The notes under the pieces: model-generated
What the model was told of the DNA's origin: nothing
The model's database searches: none
The model's input: the letters and a program-made list of their open reading frames with translations, nothing else
Position numbers and translations under genes: made by a program
Part shown: piece after piece, positions 12,486-24,229 of the stretch
How the letters are laid out: every line of letters begins with the position of its first letter
Numbering within the stretch: the stretch's first letter is position 1
Assembly (NCBI GenBank): GCA_963931995.1
Contig: OZ008368.1
Span: forward strand, 88,497,880-88,561,879
DNA: 64,000 bases
Direction: 5' to 3'
DNA from: Phaonia tiefii
Lineage: Eukaryota > Arthropoda > Insecta > Diptera > Muscidae

Positions 12486-14192
12486 ACTAACTTGAATAAT
12501 AGAAAGAACAACATACATATTTTATATGATTGCAATTTCTAGACCTCTCGCATTTACGAATGCATACACAAACTTGCATTTTACTCAAGTGTTTACGCTG
12601 TTAAATGTTTAAAATGCGTATGCATTTTAATTTGATTTTCATTACGTTTGTTGTGTAAAATATTGAAAATAATAAAAAGGCCCATACAGTCAACAACAGA
12701 AAAGTTCAGTCGCACATTTATAAAATCAAATGAATACATTTATTTATTCATTCATATGTTTATAAATTACATTTGTTCAATATGCAATCGAGTATCGTGC
12801 CAACAATGACATACATACACTTTTTGTAGTTATTTTAATTGTGAATACAAAAATAAAAAATTAACCTATTATTGCAATCTTATTTACTGCAGTTGTTTGT
12901 CAATTAATTTTGAGTCCTGTACGTTTTATTTGCATTATTATTTATTATTCGTGGAATGTGTTTAATTTCATATTTTATTTTAATCTGACTGCCGACAAGG
13001 CACAATGCTACTAAAGAAGTTACAAATTTTGCTTAAACTGGGTCAACATATTCACGGAATATGATCTAATGACTTCCTTAGGAAAGTGGTAGTGAGTATG
13101 GTATACATTTGTGTTACAACAAATTGTGGTTTTGGGAAATAATGGCAATGTTCTTATTAGAACTTCCCCTACATGCTACTGGAGGGAAAGATCTCATCAT
13201 GACACTGATTAGCCGAATAAGGCAAAATTCTCAATTTACATCCTGCAGACGAAATTCTTATGGAACGTCTGATATTTTCTACGACATTACTTGTTTTATA
13301 TTTGTCCATAGTACTTAACAATAGCTGTTTTATTGTTATAAATTCAAGATTGTTACAAATCCAAACTCTGGTAACGTGGAAATGTTTGATTCATCAATTT
13401 TTAATGAAACAGAAGCTTAATTCTTTGCGTAGAAGAAATTTGGTTATTAAATACGGAAAACTGAATTGCCTACAGATGTAAGAAGTTCGAATACGTATCA
13501 GTCATTTTTAGAAATTACGTAGATTATACGTGACAATGTAATTTCAATAAATATTAGTCATACGTTGTATAAGTGTCAGCTACTCAAAAAAGGTGTAAGA
13601 CTTGAATTTAGTGGCATACGACAGCTGTGAAAATTGATAATTGAAATTGAAATTTGTATACGAATCAACTATCAATTTATTATTTAAATTACAGCTGTAG
13701 AACGGATCGCCCAAAATTACCCAGCAAGTGTGCTTATCGTTTTTTTTCTATTATTCCAACATATCCAACCATTTTGCACTTAAAAAATGCCCGTGACCTT
13801 TTAATCCCTTGACTTTTAACGCTTTTGAGCAAAATAAAACTAAAAAGGTAAAACATTTTTTTTTCGCAAATATTAATTTTCAAACGATTAAAATTGATTG
13901 GTACATCAAAATGATATTTCATGAGTTCCTTTGACCTACAAAGTGACAACAATATTTTAAGCAGTATCCGAAAATTTTACGGCCCCAAAAGCGAGAAGTA
14001 AGTGATCCGATAACTTCTAAATTCAAGACTGAATGCTGAAAAGCCGCGTTAATCGTACACAGGCAAAAGCGAGATTTGCTTTAAGTTTTCTTTCCCTGCC
14101 AACAATTTCAATTATGTGTCTTAAAACACTTCACATCATACTTATCCACATACGAATGTATGAAATTTCAATTGCTACAATTTCCAAATATT
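12486..14192. other. Unassigned AT-rich DNA
   Basis: No recognised gene or element boundary. Open stretches at 13109-13481 (plus) and 13734-13952 (minus) have no known motif. Confidence 0.4.
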
Positions 14193-14463
14193 GGACGTCG
14201 GTGGTGCAATGGTAGTGTGCGTAGCTCTTGTACATGAGAACGTGGGTTCAATCCTTGCTCTGACCACCTAACGACGGCGGTCACATCGCTTAGTGACGGG
14301 GAGACTACCGAGTACGTAACCATGGAAAATCTTCTCAAAATATCGTTCGGAACCGGTGTAAAACTGTAGGTCCCAATCAGTGAGTGTAAAACTAGAACGC
14401 GCACAGCTCACTCGCTCTCCCTAATCCCTTAATGGGATGTATCGGGAAATCATTTATTTATTT
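14193..14463 (+). mobile_element. tRNA-derived SINE, copy 2
   Basis: Starts GACGTCGGTGGTGCAATGG (A-box region) and has a B-box-like GGGTTCAATCC at ~14246. The family body follows, then a (TTTA)n tail. It lies ~30 bp before the left end of Tc1-B. No clear target duplication was found. Confidence 0.9.
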
Positions 14464-14799
14464 ATTTATCATAAAATTTGTATTGCTCATACGTACATAC
14501 ACTCTCGATCAGATGATTGGAACCACTTAAATTTCTGGTTTTATTATGCGATATCATTTTATATTTTTTGTCAACATCCGATGTTCTTTTTACTTTACCG
14601 ATCTTTAAAAGTTTAAGTTCTCAATCATTATCCGGTTCAAGATCATTAAAAATGATTTTAAATAGAACAAATTCACAAAAGAATAAGTGAAATTGATTAT
14701 TTCGGTGGATGGTTGGATATATCTCGGTGTCGATGCCCTCCAAGGCATCTCGTCAGATCCCTTCTCCACCCGTTTTTACGTGTAAAAAAACCAGCCCGT

Positions 14800-15130
14800 A
14801 AAAAACATAGTTTTTGACTATAAATTCTTTATATATGACCACGCCCTTTGTGCAGCCCCGCTCATGTTTAGAGCAGCTCTTAGAATATGTAAACCTAACC
14901 AACATACCCAATTTTGTTCAAATACAGTTAACAGGAGCAGAAATAATGGATTTTTATTTTGTGATTTGTACGGGAAATACCACACCCTTTGTCCCTTTGT
15001 CAATTTTTTCGTCGCTATTAGTTTGCCTGCGAAGTTTCAGCTTGATTGGATCACGAGAAAAGGGTTCAAATATATTCAAATATATAATGAATTTAAAAAA
15101 TGAATTTTTCCAAATAAACCAAAAAGTAAT
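14800..15130. repeat. Two units of a ~142-bp repeat
   Basis: The phrase GACCACGCCCTTTGT at 14837 recurs as TACCACACCCTTTGT at 14978, with similar downstream sequence. The unit resembles the larger array at 22262-23120 in length and in its CCACRCCC motif. Overlapping open stretches on both strands here are by-products of the repeats. Confidence 0.5.
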
Positions 15131-15883
15131 ACAAAAATTCCCGTTCATATGATTAGAACAATTTAACTAATTTTAATTGAAAATCCATTATATTGTAATT
15201 TAATAATAAAAACAATTAACATTTAGTTTATTCATAATATTGTTCATTCTTGATGTCTTAACATCTATACGCACGGGTAGGGCAATCTATCGAAGTGAAC
15301 ACATTAAAACAACACATAGCGTTAGCATCACATACGTGGTTGTTGTACAACAATAGTCGCTGCGAACAAACAATAGGGGCAGCGAACAAACAAGCAGGTC
15401 GTCGTCGCCAAGGTGTATTGTATAGTATGGAGAACTCATGGAACGAATTGTATGACTCAAAAGCACTGGCGACATCTGGCGAATAATTCAAACTGCATTT
15501 TCCTCTTTTGCCATAATTTAGTCTATTCATAATTTTGATGTGAAACATTGATGCCTTTTGAAACGTTTATGTTTTTTTTCATTTTTTTATGTACTAACAT
15601 TTTCGAAATGGTGCATTTATATTGAAATATTATATAAAGAGGATGAGACTCGTTTATGTTCTTTTACTCAGACTCTCTTCTAAAGAGTGCAATAAGTTCT
15701 CTATATTTTCTATATTATTGTGCCAGCATTCAAACAAGTGAGCTAAATATTGCTTTATTTATTTTAACAATTTTTTTTATATCTAATGTTAAAGCAGATG
15801 TAAGAAAAAAGAAAGTGCAATCGCCAAGAGCCTTCAGCACAAAAACTTTTATTTTTTTTTATTTTCCAATGCAACATTTACTA

Positions 15884-15968
15884 ATGTGTTCTTAGAAATC
15901 GAACAGGTATCGTGTAACGAAAAGGTGTTAACACGTCGCCTGTGTGTTCGAAGACTCATTGATTTTTT
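15884..15968 (+). repeat. Dispersed repeat, copy in inverted orientation at 21196-21275
   Basis: About 85 bp including GAAATCGAACAGGTA and GTGTAAC match the reverse complement of 21196-21275, with roughly one mismatch in ten. Both copies stop near ACTCATTGATTTT. It may be the terminal part of an unidentified element family. Confidence 0.7.
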
Positions 15969-17908
15969 TAATAGTGGGTGCAACCTCCCTTTTTTATAAT
16001 AACTTCAAATGTACTGCTTTTTTTGGAATTATAGACTTTTCAGTGTATGTTGTTTCTTAGGGCTCTTCGATCGATACTAATTCACATATGTATGTAAATT
16101 TATTTATTTATTTATTCTTCTTTATTCAGTCTATGGATGACAACAATCCTTACAGACTAGCTTAAAATTACCAAAAATATTCATCTAGAGATCTTATAAA
16201 TGATATTATCGGAAGAGAAAAATCTACGCCATTAAAGGTATTTATATAATTTAGCCCCCTTAATGACCTCACAATAGGTTCATTCATTAGTTATAGGTTT
16301 AAATTGTATAATTCAGTATGTGTATATACGATTGATGATCAAGCGATGGTATCAATTTAGGCACAGTAGTTAGGCATCTGATGATGAACTAAACACGGAG
16401 TTCGAAACTAGTCATTCCTGTGAGTGTGCTTAACTGAATTGTCAATTAATCCAACAAAACCAAACCATTTTTCAATTAGAACATTGTTCCTGACCTTGTA
16501 AGCTTGTAGTATGAAGTTCTCATACATTAACTAAATACTAACGAAATCAGTCATAAAATTCAAATTCAAAATACGGCTTTTTATTATTTTAAAAAGTACT
16601 GTTATCGCCGAAAAATCTCCCTCCTTCATCAATCTTTCCGCAAAGCTAACCCCAACCTTTTTCAGTTGCGTTTACGTCAGGCTAATATGGTGGACAATTA
16701 GGTAAACGAACGCTTTGGTTTGAAGTAAAAGGTTTTCCAACAAGAGGTGTTATTTTGAAGCACCCTGTATTTCGATGGCTTTCACTTTTGAAGCTGTTAT
16801 TTGTTGACATTTGACAAGTAGAAACTAGGCCATTACTAAAAATGGATCGATATGAAAGATAAGGTCTACACCAACAGCACAGCGCCGATTCAAGGCCTCA
16901 AAGATACAATTAGTGAGGCTATCGAGGACATGCGGCAGCCACTTTGCCATTGGGTTATGGAAAATTTCATGAAAAGGATATGGTCCTGTAAGCGTGGTCG
17001 TGGTGGCCATTTGGCTGATGTTGTTTTTCATTATTAACGGCATACTTTCCTCTTTGTTATGAAATAAACATCCGATCATTTATCTCAAAAAATGAAATGT
17101 TTCTTTGAATACCAAAATAACACCTCTTATTGGAAAACCCTTTATATCCTTTTACAAGTCTGACATTATGAATAGTACCAGTATCTTCTTGCAGAGTACA
17201 TGGAATCAGTCCAAAAATATTACTTAATTCGGGGAAAGCTAAGTGTAACAGAGGCTTGTAAGTTTATGAATTCACTTTTGCACTTTGAAATTCTGAATCG
17301 ATTGTGCTGTAATACGTTATTGCACCCCAAACCATATTTCCATCCTTTCTGTTTTTATGACCATCTAAAAATAGCGCCTCTTTTCTTGTATCGTGAAAAT
17401 AGTAATTGTAGCCATCTGGACCATCTCAATTAAATAAATTTTCGTCACTAGGAGCCACAGCACGCCAATCATTAACAGGACCTAGTACCTGAATGTCCCA
17501 TGTCATATGCTATCTAGCAAATTGTAACAGATTTTCTGCACACATTATTCAGCGCCAGTTTTTCTTCAGTTTTTTAAATTTCATGTACTTACAGTTTGTA
17601 ATGGCTCTGTTTACCATCGAGATACTTGCCTGGATACCAGTTTGAGAACTTATTTTTGGTGCTGAAAGAGAAGAGTTTGACACAATTCTCAAGACTTGTA
17701 TCTTTTCTGTTGGAGTTAAAGCTCTTGGAATCCTTCCGTTGTAATTAGTTTCATAGTTTTCAACATCTTTTAAGTACCCCTGCACAGTTTTGTGACTTCG
17801 CCAATTTCCTGCGCAATAGCCCGATAAGAAAATCCTTGCGAATGATAACCATCGATTTTGGCTCTTTCCGTTACGCTCAAAATATTTTTCTAACCCATTT
17901 CTCACCAA
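15960..17908 (-). pseudogene. Tc1-B transposase, fragmented
   Basis: Reverse-strand remnants of a Tc1/Tc3-like cut-and-paste transposase. The N-terminal helix-turn-helix region lies in 17549-17908 (GNWRSHKTVQGYLKD, PTEKIQVLRIVSNSS), with at least one frame change. The middle catalytic part is at ~17310-17450 (DGPDGYNYYFHD then a VWGAI-like block). The WPPY-like block and last acidic residue sit near 16590-16710. The C-terminal end lies near 15975. A 415-bp element at 16728-17142 separates middle from end, and 16060-16560 looks foreign. Not functional. Confidence 0.8.
16728..17142 (+). mobile_element. Deletion derivative of a DD41D-type mariner, nested in Tc1-B
   Basis: A 415-bp element with ~30-bp inverted ends starting AARGGTTTTCCAAYAAGAGG (two mismatches) and TA at 16726-16727 and 17143-17144. 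An open stretch at 16852-17037 encodes only the transposase C-terminus (DKVYTNSTAPIQGLKD ... GRGGHLADVVFH). This matches the end of the protein family whose N-terminal and core parts occur at 28150-29165. The catalytic domain is missing, so it is non-autonomous. Confidence 0.85.
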
Positions 17909-18364
17909 ATTTTATTAGAAAGTAATACTTTTCTTTTACTAATTGTTGGATGTATAAATCAAATGCAACTTCGTGGAAAAAATTTTTAAAATGTAACGTT
18001 GTTTTATTCGTGTGAACGGAAAAGATTCACTTTTTTGTCTTGCTTTTGGAAAAGGACCTTTATAATACTATTGCACTAAACTTAATATTGTGCTTGCTGT
18101 TATCTTTGTAATCATAAGAGAATGCCCTCTCCGATGGAATTAAGAGTTTAGGTGTCGACAAAAACTTTTAAAAGATATGGAATACTTAAACCAGAAACTT
18201 AAGTGGTTCTAATCATCTGATCAAGAGCGTATGTATTAGTAACATTGATTTGTATAAATCAAACTACAATGCCATACAATTGCGAAAATTTTTCTCAATG
18301 AGGGATTAAGAGATATTAGTACACCCATTAACAGTACATTCATTGGTATTTAAAAGAATTATAC

Positions 18365-18670
18365 ATTTTTGTACTTTTGTGTACATTTATTGTAATTTTG
18401 TGTACACGTTTTCAACTTATGTTTTTACTTTCATTACTTGTTTGTAATATATTTTTATTTCTGTGCACATTTTTCTTTTTGTGTATAATTTTGTGTAATT
18501 TTGTCAGTTTTTTTTTGCGTTTTGAACTTTTCTCTACACTTTTTGTATTTTTAGGAACACATTCTTTAGTTTTGTGATCACTGTGGTATATGCTCTCTCT
18601 TCTTTTGTGCACACTTTTTGTGTCGTTGATTATACTTTTTGTACCGTTGTGTACACTTTTGATACTTTTC
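18365..18670. repeat. T-rich low-complexity tract with TTTTGTGTAC phrases
   Basis: Irregular repetition of short phrases such as TTTTGTGTACA and CACTTTTTGTA. Open stretches on both strands here come from base composition. Confidence 0.6.
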
Positions 18671-20031
18671 TATAACACATTCTATTCCCGTCACAAAAAG
18701 GATTGTCAATCCGGATTACAATACGTTCCCATAAGAAGTTCTATTTCAAAATTTTCTAATGCTTTCGGCATTGTATCAAGCGAAAAATTGGAATTTTCTG
18801 CGGTAATGATCAGACAATTATTTTATTTCAGTCAAATTTTCTAGTATAATATTTTAATTTTTTATTGGCTGAGGGAAGAAGTACAGCCCATTAAGCGACC
18901 ACTGAATATAAAATGTTAATTCAATGTTAAACCGTTTTAGCTTCATTTGATGTAACAATTATGTTGTACAGGATACATCTACTTTTGACTAAGCTAACGA
19001 GTGATAATGCAAATCAAAATATCCTTGGTTTGCAGCTTTAAGAGATAAAATGCATTTGTTGTTTTTTAACCAACCATCACAGTAAGAGAACAAGGTACAA
19101 AAAACGCGTAAAATGTGTTAATGAGGGCAGGTTAATAATTAGGTTAATTAACAAATTTTCAGAATTGGTGTTAATAAAATGCAAATGATTACAAAGAAGT
19201 CGAGAACAAGACCTGTTTATGTCACAAACATTTTTTCAAAATATTGGTGGGTTTTTAAGTTAAACATCATAGTTTCTTAAGAGGCTAAAAACTCATTCTT
19301 CATGTTGCCTTTTTTGAGTCATCGTCCACTTACAAAAATTTTTTTTTTTGGATTTTGCTTGTGATTTTGCTTGTGGCATCTTTAAACTTGTGTTCATTAG
19401 GCTCACATACCTACAGGTTACTTGAGTTCCTGGGTTTCTCTTTATTTTACAATTAAAAAGTTGGTGTTAGTGCGATCTCTCTACAATCACTCGCTTAGCT
19501 TCATATAACTAGCCCTTATCGATGGTCGTCTTATACTGTTCACAAAATCTTCTTCGTCTGCGAGTTATGAATCTGAATCTGCAAAATATTCATCTACTTT
19601 TGATGAATTTTGTCAGTTACGGTGATTTTTCGAACAGCAAACGACACCACACAATGGCCCAGAATCATTTTCCGTTGGACGAAACTCTCTAACTTTTGAT
19701 CTAGTAAACATTTGTAAGTCGTAGAAAAATTCGATTATAAAGAAGGAGGCAAGGATTATTTGAACACGTTAAAATTAAAAATCGATAAATTGGCTATGTT
19801 TTATAAAATATTCCAAATTTGACTGCTTTCTTAATTTTTAAGAAGACGCAAATATTGGGTTTTTTCTTTCTATATTCTTTTAACAAATTCTGATGTACTT
19901 GTTCATAATGCCGAGAATGAGTTTTAAGTTTTTTTGTATTACAAATGTAACTATTTCCGCAAAAACGTCCACCTTTTGTCACATCACGTAACCCTTTTTA
20001 ATTGATTTTGTCTTACGACCACTTAGTCTGA
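18671..20031. other. Unassigned AT-rich DNA
   Basis: Nothing convincing. A minus-strand stretch at 19794-19982 (62 codons) has a C..C...H...H-like spacing (CGNSYICNTKKLKTHSRHYEQ) that faintly resembles a zinc finger, too weak to call. Confidence 0.35.
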
Positions 20032-20100
20032 TTGTTTTCTTTTCTTTTACTAAATATAGAGCTACTTACGTTCTGTATTTAGTAAAAGAATAGAAAACAA
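20032..20100. repeat. Hairpin, 25-bp arms
   Basis: Arms 20032-20056 and 20076-20100 are reverse complements with one mismatch around a 19-base loop (arm core CTTTTACTAAATA). Possibly a small MITE core or chance; no function is inferred. Confidence 0.8.
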
Positions 20101-21644
20101 TTCAAGTACATGGCTCTAAAATATAAACAATTAATGAGGGTACGTGAAATGTGACATAGGTAGACACTTTCTGTGGAAATGCCCATATTCCGTTTTTTAT
20201 TTTTTGAATTTTGAAATCTAGCTATTTTCGACTTCCGTACACTGTTTCTACTTTAGGTCGGACAAATAATTCCTGGAACATTTATCCAGTTACAATTTAG
20301 TTAAAATCGGCTCAGTATGTATTGAGGAATTAAAGGTAAAAATTGAACTATTGAAGTTTTTAATACTTAGCAGGAAAAATTTTAATAATACCCAGGATAA
20401 TTATATTCTCATCCACACGAATGGGGGTATGTATAATGTAATACGCAAAAATGTGTAAGGCATAGAAGGAGCTACATTATACCCTTAGTGCCTTTGGACT
20501 AAATTCGTTTTACAACTTTTTGAGACTTTATAAGTCTAGCTGGGTAACCACCCAGCTCAACCATCATCACGACAACAGACGTATGTTTTTAACGATCATA
20601 TTTTCGGGGACTATTGCTTACCCAAACTCAGCTTGGGATTGAAAACAGACCATTCTGGTAACTCCTACACAAATCGACACATTTATCGCAAAATAAAGCG
20701 TCTAAAACTCTTTCCTGATGTAAATAACCCATTGGTAAATAACCCAAGGTGAAATACAGAAGTGTTTTCTGCGGCGTAGATTTTGCAGTCAATTTTGATA
20801 ATGCCCTATAATTTACATTGTTTGAATTGACTCTGGCTCTCGCGATAAACCGCTGTGTTAAACATTAAGGAGATTTCACCACATATTTTAACACAACTCA
20901 AAAACAATTTGTCCGATTTGGTTAAATAAAAATCTGAAAAGCCTAGCCAAATTACCTTCCAATAATACCTACAATGAGTTTTTAGATTTGTAAATATTTT
21001 GAAAGTGTCTCCGAAACAAAGCACCTTATGCTAAATTTAAATATTGTTCTTTTTTTAAAATTCATAAAAATGCAAAAAAGTCAAAATTGCTCGTTTAATT
21101 AACAACTAGTTATGAGATCTCATTTTGATAAAAATTTCTAAATGGATATCGATAATAAATAAGAATAATATTACATAATTATAAAAAATAAAATCAATGA
21201 GTGTTGGAACTCACGGGCGATGTGTTAATATCTTTTTGTTACACGGTACCTGTTCGATTTCTATGAACACATTGCAAACAAAACGTCAATTTAGGGATAA
21301 GTAATTTTATTCAAAAGTATAAATAAGGGTTGAAAACGGTAAAAGATGTGAAACAAAAAATGTTTAAACTTAGCGAAAATGATTCTCGTCGCTAAGTTCT
21401 CGTTAAGTCTTCGCTAAGTGCTTCATACAGAACAAACGAATATATAAGCAAGCGGTGTAACCAAACCACGCTTAATATAAGCCCAAATTTAATGTGTAGT
21501 GGTAGTAGGATGACTTTTGCTCGACTTATCAAAGATTAGTCTTTACTGCTCCAGTGGTAATTTTTTACACGACAGTCCCACGGACAAAGAAAATATGGGT
21601 ATTTAATGTAACCTCTTTCCTGAGCCAATTAAAAATTAACCACC
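20101..21644. other. Unassigned AT-rich DNA with one dispersed repeat
   Basis: Contains the inverted partner (21196-21275) of the repeat at 15884-15968. No gene recognised. Confidence 0.4.
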
Positions 21645-21662
21645 TTTAAATCTACACAGATG

Positions 21663-21957
21663 TGGCCGTCGGTGGTGCAATGGTAGTGTGCGCGGCTCTT
21701 GTACATGAGATCCTGGGTTCGAACCCTGCTGTGACCACCATAAATGGAAAAAATTACTTTCGGCGGCGGTCACCTCGCTTAGTGACGCAACACTATCGAG
21801 TATATAGCCATGAAAAAGCTTCTCAAAATACTGTTCGGAATCGGTGTAGAACTGTAGGTCCCAATCAGTGAGTGAAAACTGGAAAAGCTCACAGCTCACT
21901 GACTGTGAGAAGTTCTCCCCTGTCCCTTCATGGGATGTAATGGGAAACCATTTACTT
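21663..21957 (+). mobile_element. tRNA-derived SINE, copy 3, with target duplication
   Basis: Starts TGGCCGTCGGTGGTGCAATG, has B-box GGGTTCGAACCC at 21716-21727, and ends AACCATTTACTTT. An 18-bp direct repeat with one mismatch (TTTAAATSTACACAGATG) flanks it at 21645-21662 and 21958-21975. This indicates LINE-type integration. Confidence 0.95.
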
Positions 21958-22261
21958 TTTAAATGTACACAGATGGACCACTGATGTTGATCATACGACA
22001 TTTTTGGTAAAACGAGCTTAACGGTTTCATTGATTTTAAAACTAGCTACCATCATTTAATCGTTAACAAAGCCAAAGCTATTCAATTGATTTTAATGAGA
22101 AATGAATTGTTTTATTTGTATTATTTGTATTATATCCATGTTTACAACTAAGGATAAAAAGAGAACAGTGTTAGCGTTTTTTATTTTTGATGAATTTCTA
22201 AACAACAAAATTAAAATTTTAATTCCGAAATTAATGAGCTAATTAAACATAGCCTCAAGGT

Positions 22262-23120
22262 ACCTTGGAGTTAATTTAGCTGCGGATTTTTTATTTTACC
22301 ATGGTACCGCCCATACAAATCAAGGTGCCGTCAGGTTTGCCAAGACGATAACTCGCGTACTCCATTTCCGATCTTAGTGAAATTATGTATTTTTAAGGCT
22401 TCATTTTACTAAACTAATTAAACCAGGGTGATTTTGCCACACCCATTTTTGTGGCTCCCATACAAAAATTGTGAGACCGGGTGCTTGGTCGACAAGATAG
22501 CTCCCGTAGCATACAACAAACCCTTATAAAATTTTGTATTATACCATAATTGGCCACTCTGTTGCAATAAATTGGTGATTTTGGCATTCCCAATGAAGAA
22601 CCGCCTATACAAAAATGGGTGACGTCCGTAATCTTCCAGCGATATTAACACAATTTGGTTCTAGGGAATATTTTGTAGCTTAAAATTGACAACTCTTCCG
22701 CGCCCACTTATTACCTCCCATACAAAAGTTGTGTTGCGGTCCGTTTGGTCGAAATTATACGTCCCGTACATCACACCCGATCCTACTGAAATTTAGTACT
22801 GGGAAATGTTTTTCAAAAAGTACTATGTAATTAAAAATGGATAACTTTGGAAGATTCGTTTGTGTACCTCCTATACAAAAAATATATGACTGTCCAGGTG
22901 ATAAATGCGACATCTCCTGTGAATCATAACCGATAATAATTAAATTCGTTACTGAGTAGTAAAAAGTGAAACCGTTGCCATTCCTATTTTTTTTACCTCC
23001 CACACAATAGTTATGCGGGTTTCCGGTTGTTTGTCACAAAATATCCGTTTTGACAAAACATTGGCGTAGGTTTCACGCCTCTTTTCGCACATCCTATACA
23101 CATTATAGACGTTACGATAA
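22262..23120. repeat. Six diverged tandem units of ~147 bp
   Basis: A phrase of the form ACCTCCCATACAAAA occurs near 22307, 22454, 22601, 22714, 22867 and 22996. Spacings are 147, 147, 113, 153 and 129. Following it in most units is a GGTCGACAAGATAGCTCCCG-like phrase, then a CCGATCCTACTGAAATT-like phrase. The open stretches at 22418-23137 are by-products. The unit also appears singly near 42225. The carrier element is unknown. Confidence 0.75.
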
Positions 23121-23565
23121 ATTCTCACAAAAATCACAACAGGTCCGAATTAACTTGAGAATTAGATTATATTTTGCGCAACGTCAATCTGCGGTTAAAT
23201 ATGAACAAATTTACTCCGACCATTGGTAGAGGTTGATCGGGTTCAAAAAGATTAAAGCCTTTTTTGATGGAACTTGAACACAATGGATGAAAAAAGGTAA
23301 GAGTATGTTTAAGTCAATTCAGCCGTCTGAAGTTTCTGTACTTGTTTTTTGAACAGCTTTCTCAATTTATCGACTCAAGAACCGACTCCATGGAACTAGT
23401 TTCAGAATCCGTTCCATGTAACAATTAATGTGCGTGATTTTGTTGGAAAACTAGTACTAGACCTGATTCCACGAGAATCGGTTCTACGTTGGAGTAATAT
23501 AACCGGCTGCTTTTTAATTTAAAACAAATTTAATCATAAATATTTTTTGTAAGTTTTTTGAATTG

Positions 23566-23760
23566 AACCTCTGGTGGAAGAAGGTTATAACTCACTTTTT
23601 TCAAAAACAATCTTTTCCTTCTTTTAACGCTTCCATGGTATCTGATTTCAAAAAATTTTAAAAAAATGTTTAAATTTAATTTTAATAATTCCATGAAAAC
23701 ATTAGAAGAAGGAAAATATTGTTTTTGAAAAAAGTGAGTTAACCTTCTTCTTCCAGGGGC
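23566..23760. mobile_element. MITE-like hairpin element
   Basis: Arms of ~50 bp (left from ~23568, right to 23760) pair as inverted repeats containing GGAAGAAGGTTA, AACTCACTTTTTTCAAAAAC and a CTTCTT end. They enclose ~80 bp of AT-rich sequence. Non-coding. Confidence 0.75.
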
Positions 23761-23897
23761 TTCGATTCATAATTGGTACTCATTTGATTGGAATATTACT
23801 TGGAAATCTTCCATATTCAGTTTCGTATTATTTCTGTCCCTTTTTCATCTATGCCCGGATGTTTTATTTTCCATTGATTTCGAATGCTAGGGATGAA

Positions 23898-23911
23898 AGT
23901 GGCCGTTGGTG
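23898..23911 (+). mobile_element. SINE copy 4, 5' piece
   Basis: AGTGGCCGTTGGTG matches the first bases of the SINE family (TGGCCGTCGGTG) with one change. The rest of the SINE continues at 27097 after the Transib element. Confidence 0.85.
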
Positions 23912-24229
23912 CACACACGGCAAAAGTGACAATTTAGGTGGACAGATATATTTAACTAATGAAGTTGATTTTTAAGTAGGGATTTAACATAATATGATAC
24001 TTAATGACAACTTAAGCAAGATTAGCGATATTACCGTTGTTCTTGCTTCATTCGGGAAGAAAATAATGCTTTATTAATTAACAATACTGAAATAAATCAT
24101 AAAAACAAATATGTTGTTTAAAAATGGATTTATTATGGAACATTAATTATATTATCATACATTATTATATTACGATAATATGAAACAAAAAAATTTATTT
24201 ATGTTGGAACATTTAATTTAATTTAAATA

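Larger units (their letters stand above)
14496..18233 (-). mobile_element. Second Tc1-like transposon, expanded by insertions (Tc1-B)
   Basis: Bases 14496-14541 and 18188-18233 are ~46-bp inverted repeats with four mismatches, starting CATACRCTCTYGATCAGATG. TA flanks both ends (14494-14495 and 18234-18235). The 3.7-kb span is more than twice a normal Tc1. A broken minus-strand transposase lies between 15960 and 17908. Part of the extra length is the DD41D derivative at 16728-17142. The stretches 14700-15950 and 16060-16560 are probably other insertions. Confidence 0.88.

Noticed and set aside
18377..18612. Hydrophobic 66-codon open frame as a membrane protein, and its antisense lysine-rich frame
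   Set aside because: Both are translations of the same T-rich low-complexity tract.
19794..19982. BED-type zinc finger of a hAT transposase
   Set aside because: Only one C..C and H....H-like spacing, no neighbouring transposase sequence and no terminal repeats.
21664..21740. tRNA gene suggested by A and B box sequences in the SINE copies
   Set aside because: The boxes are part of a ~280-bp repeated unit with a long non-tRNA body and target duplications. No acceptor stem pairs across a 70-80-base unit.
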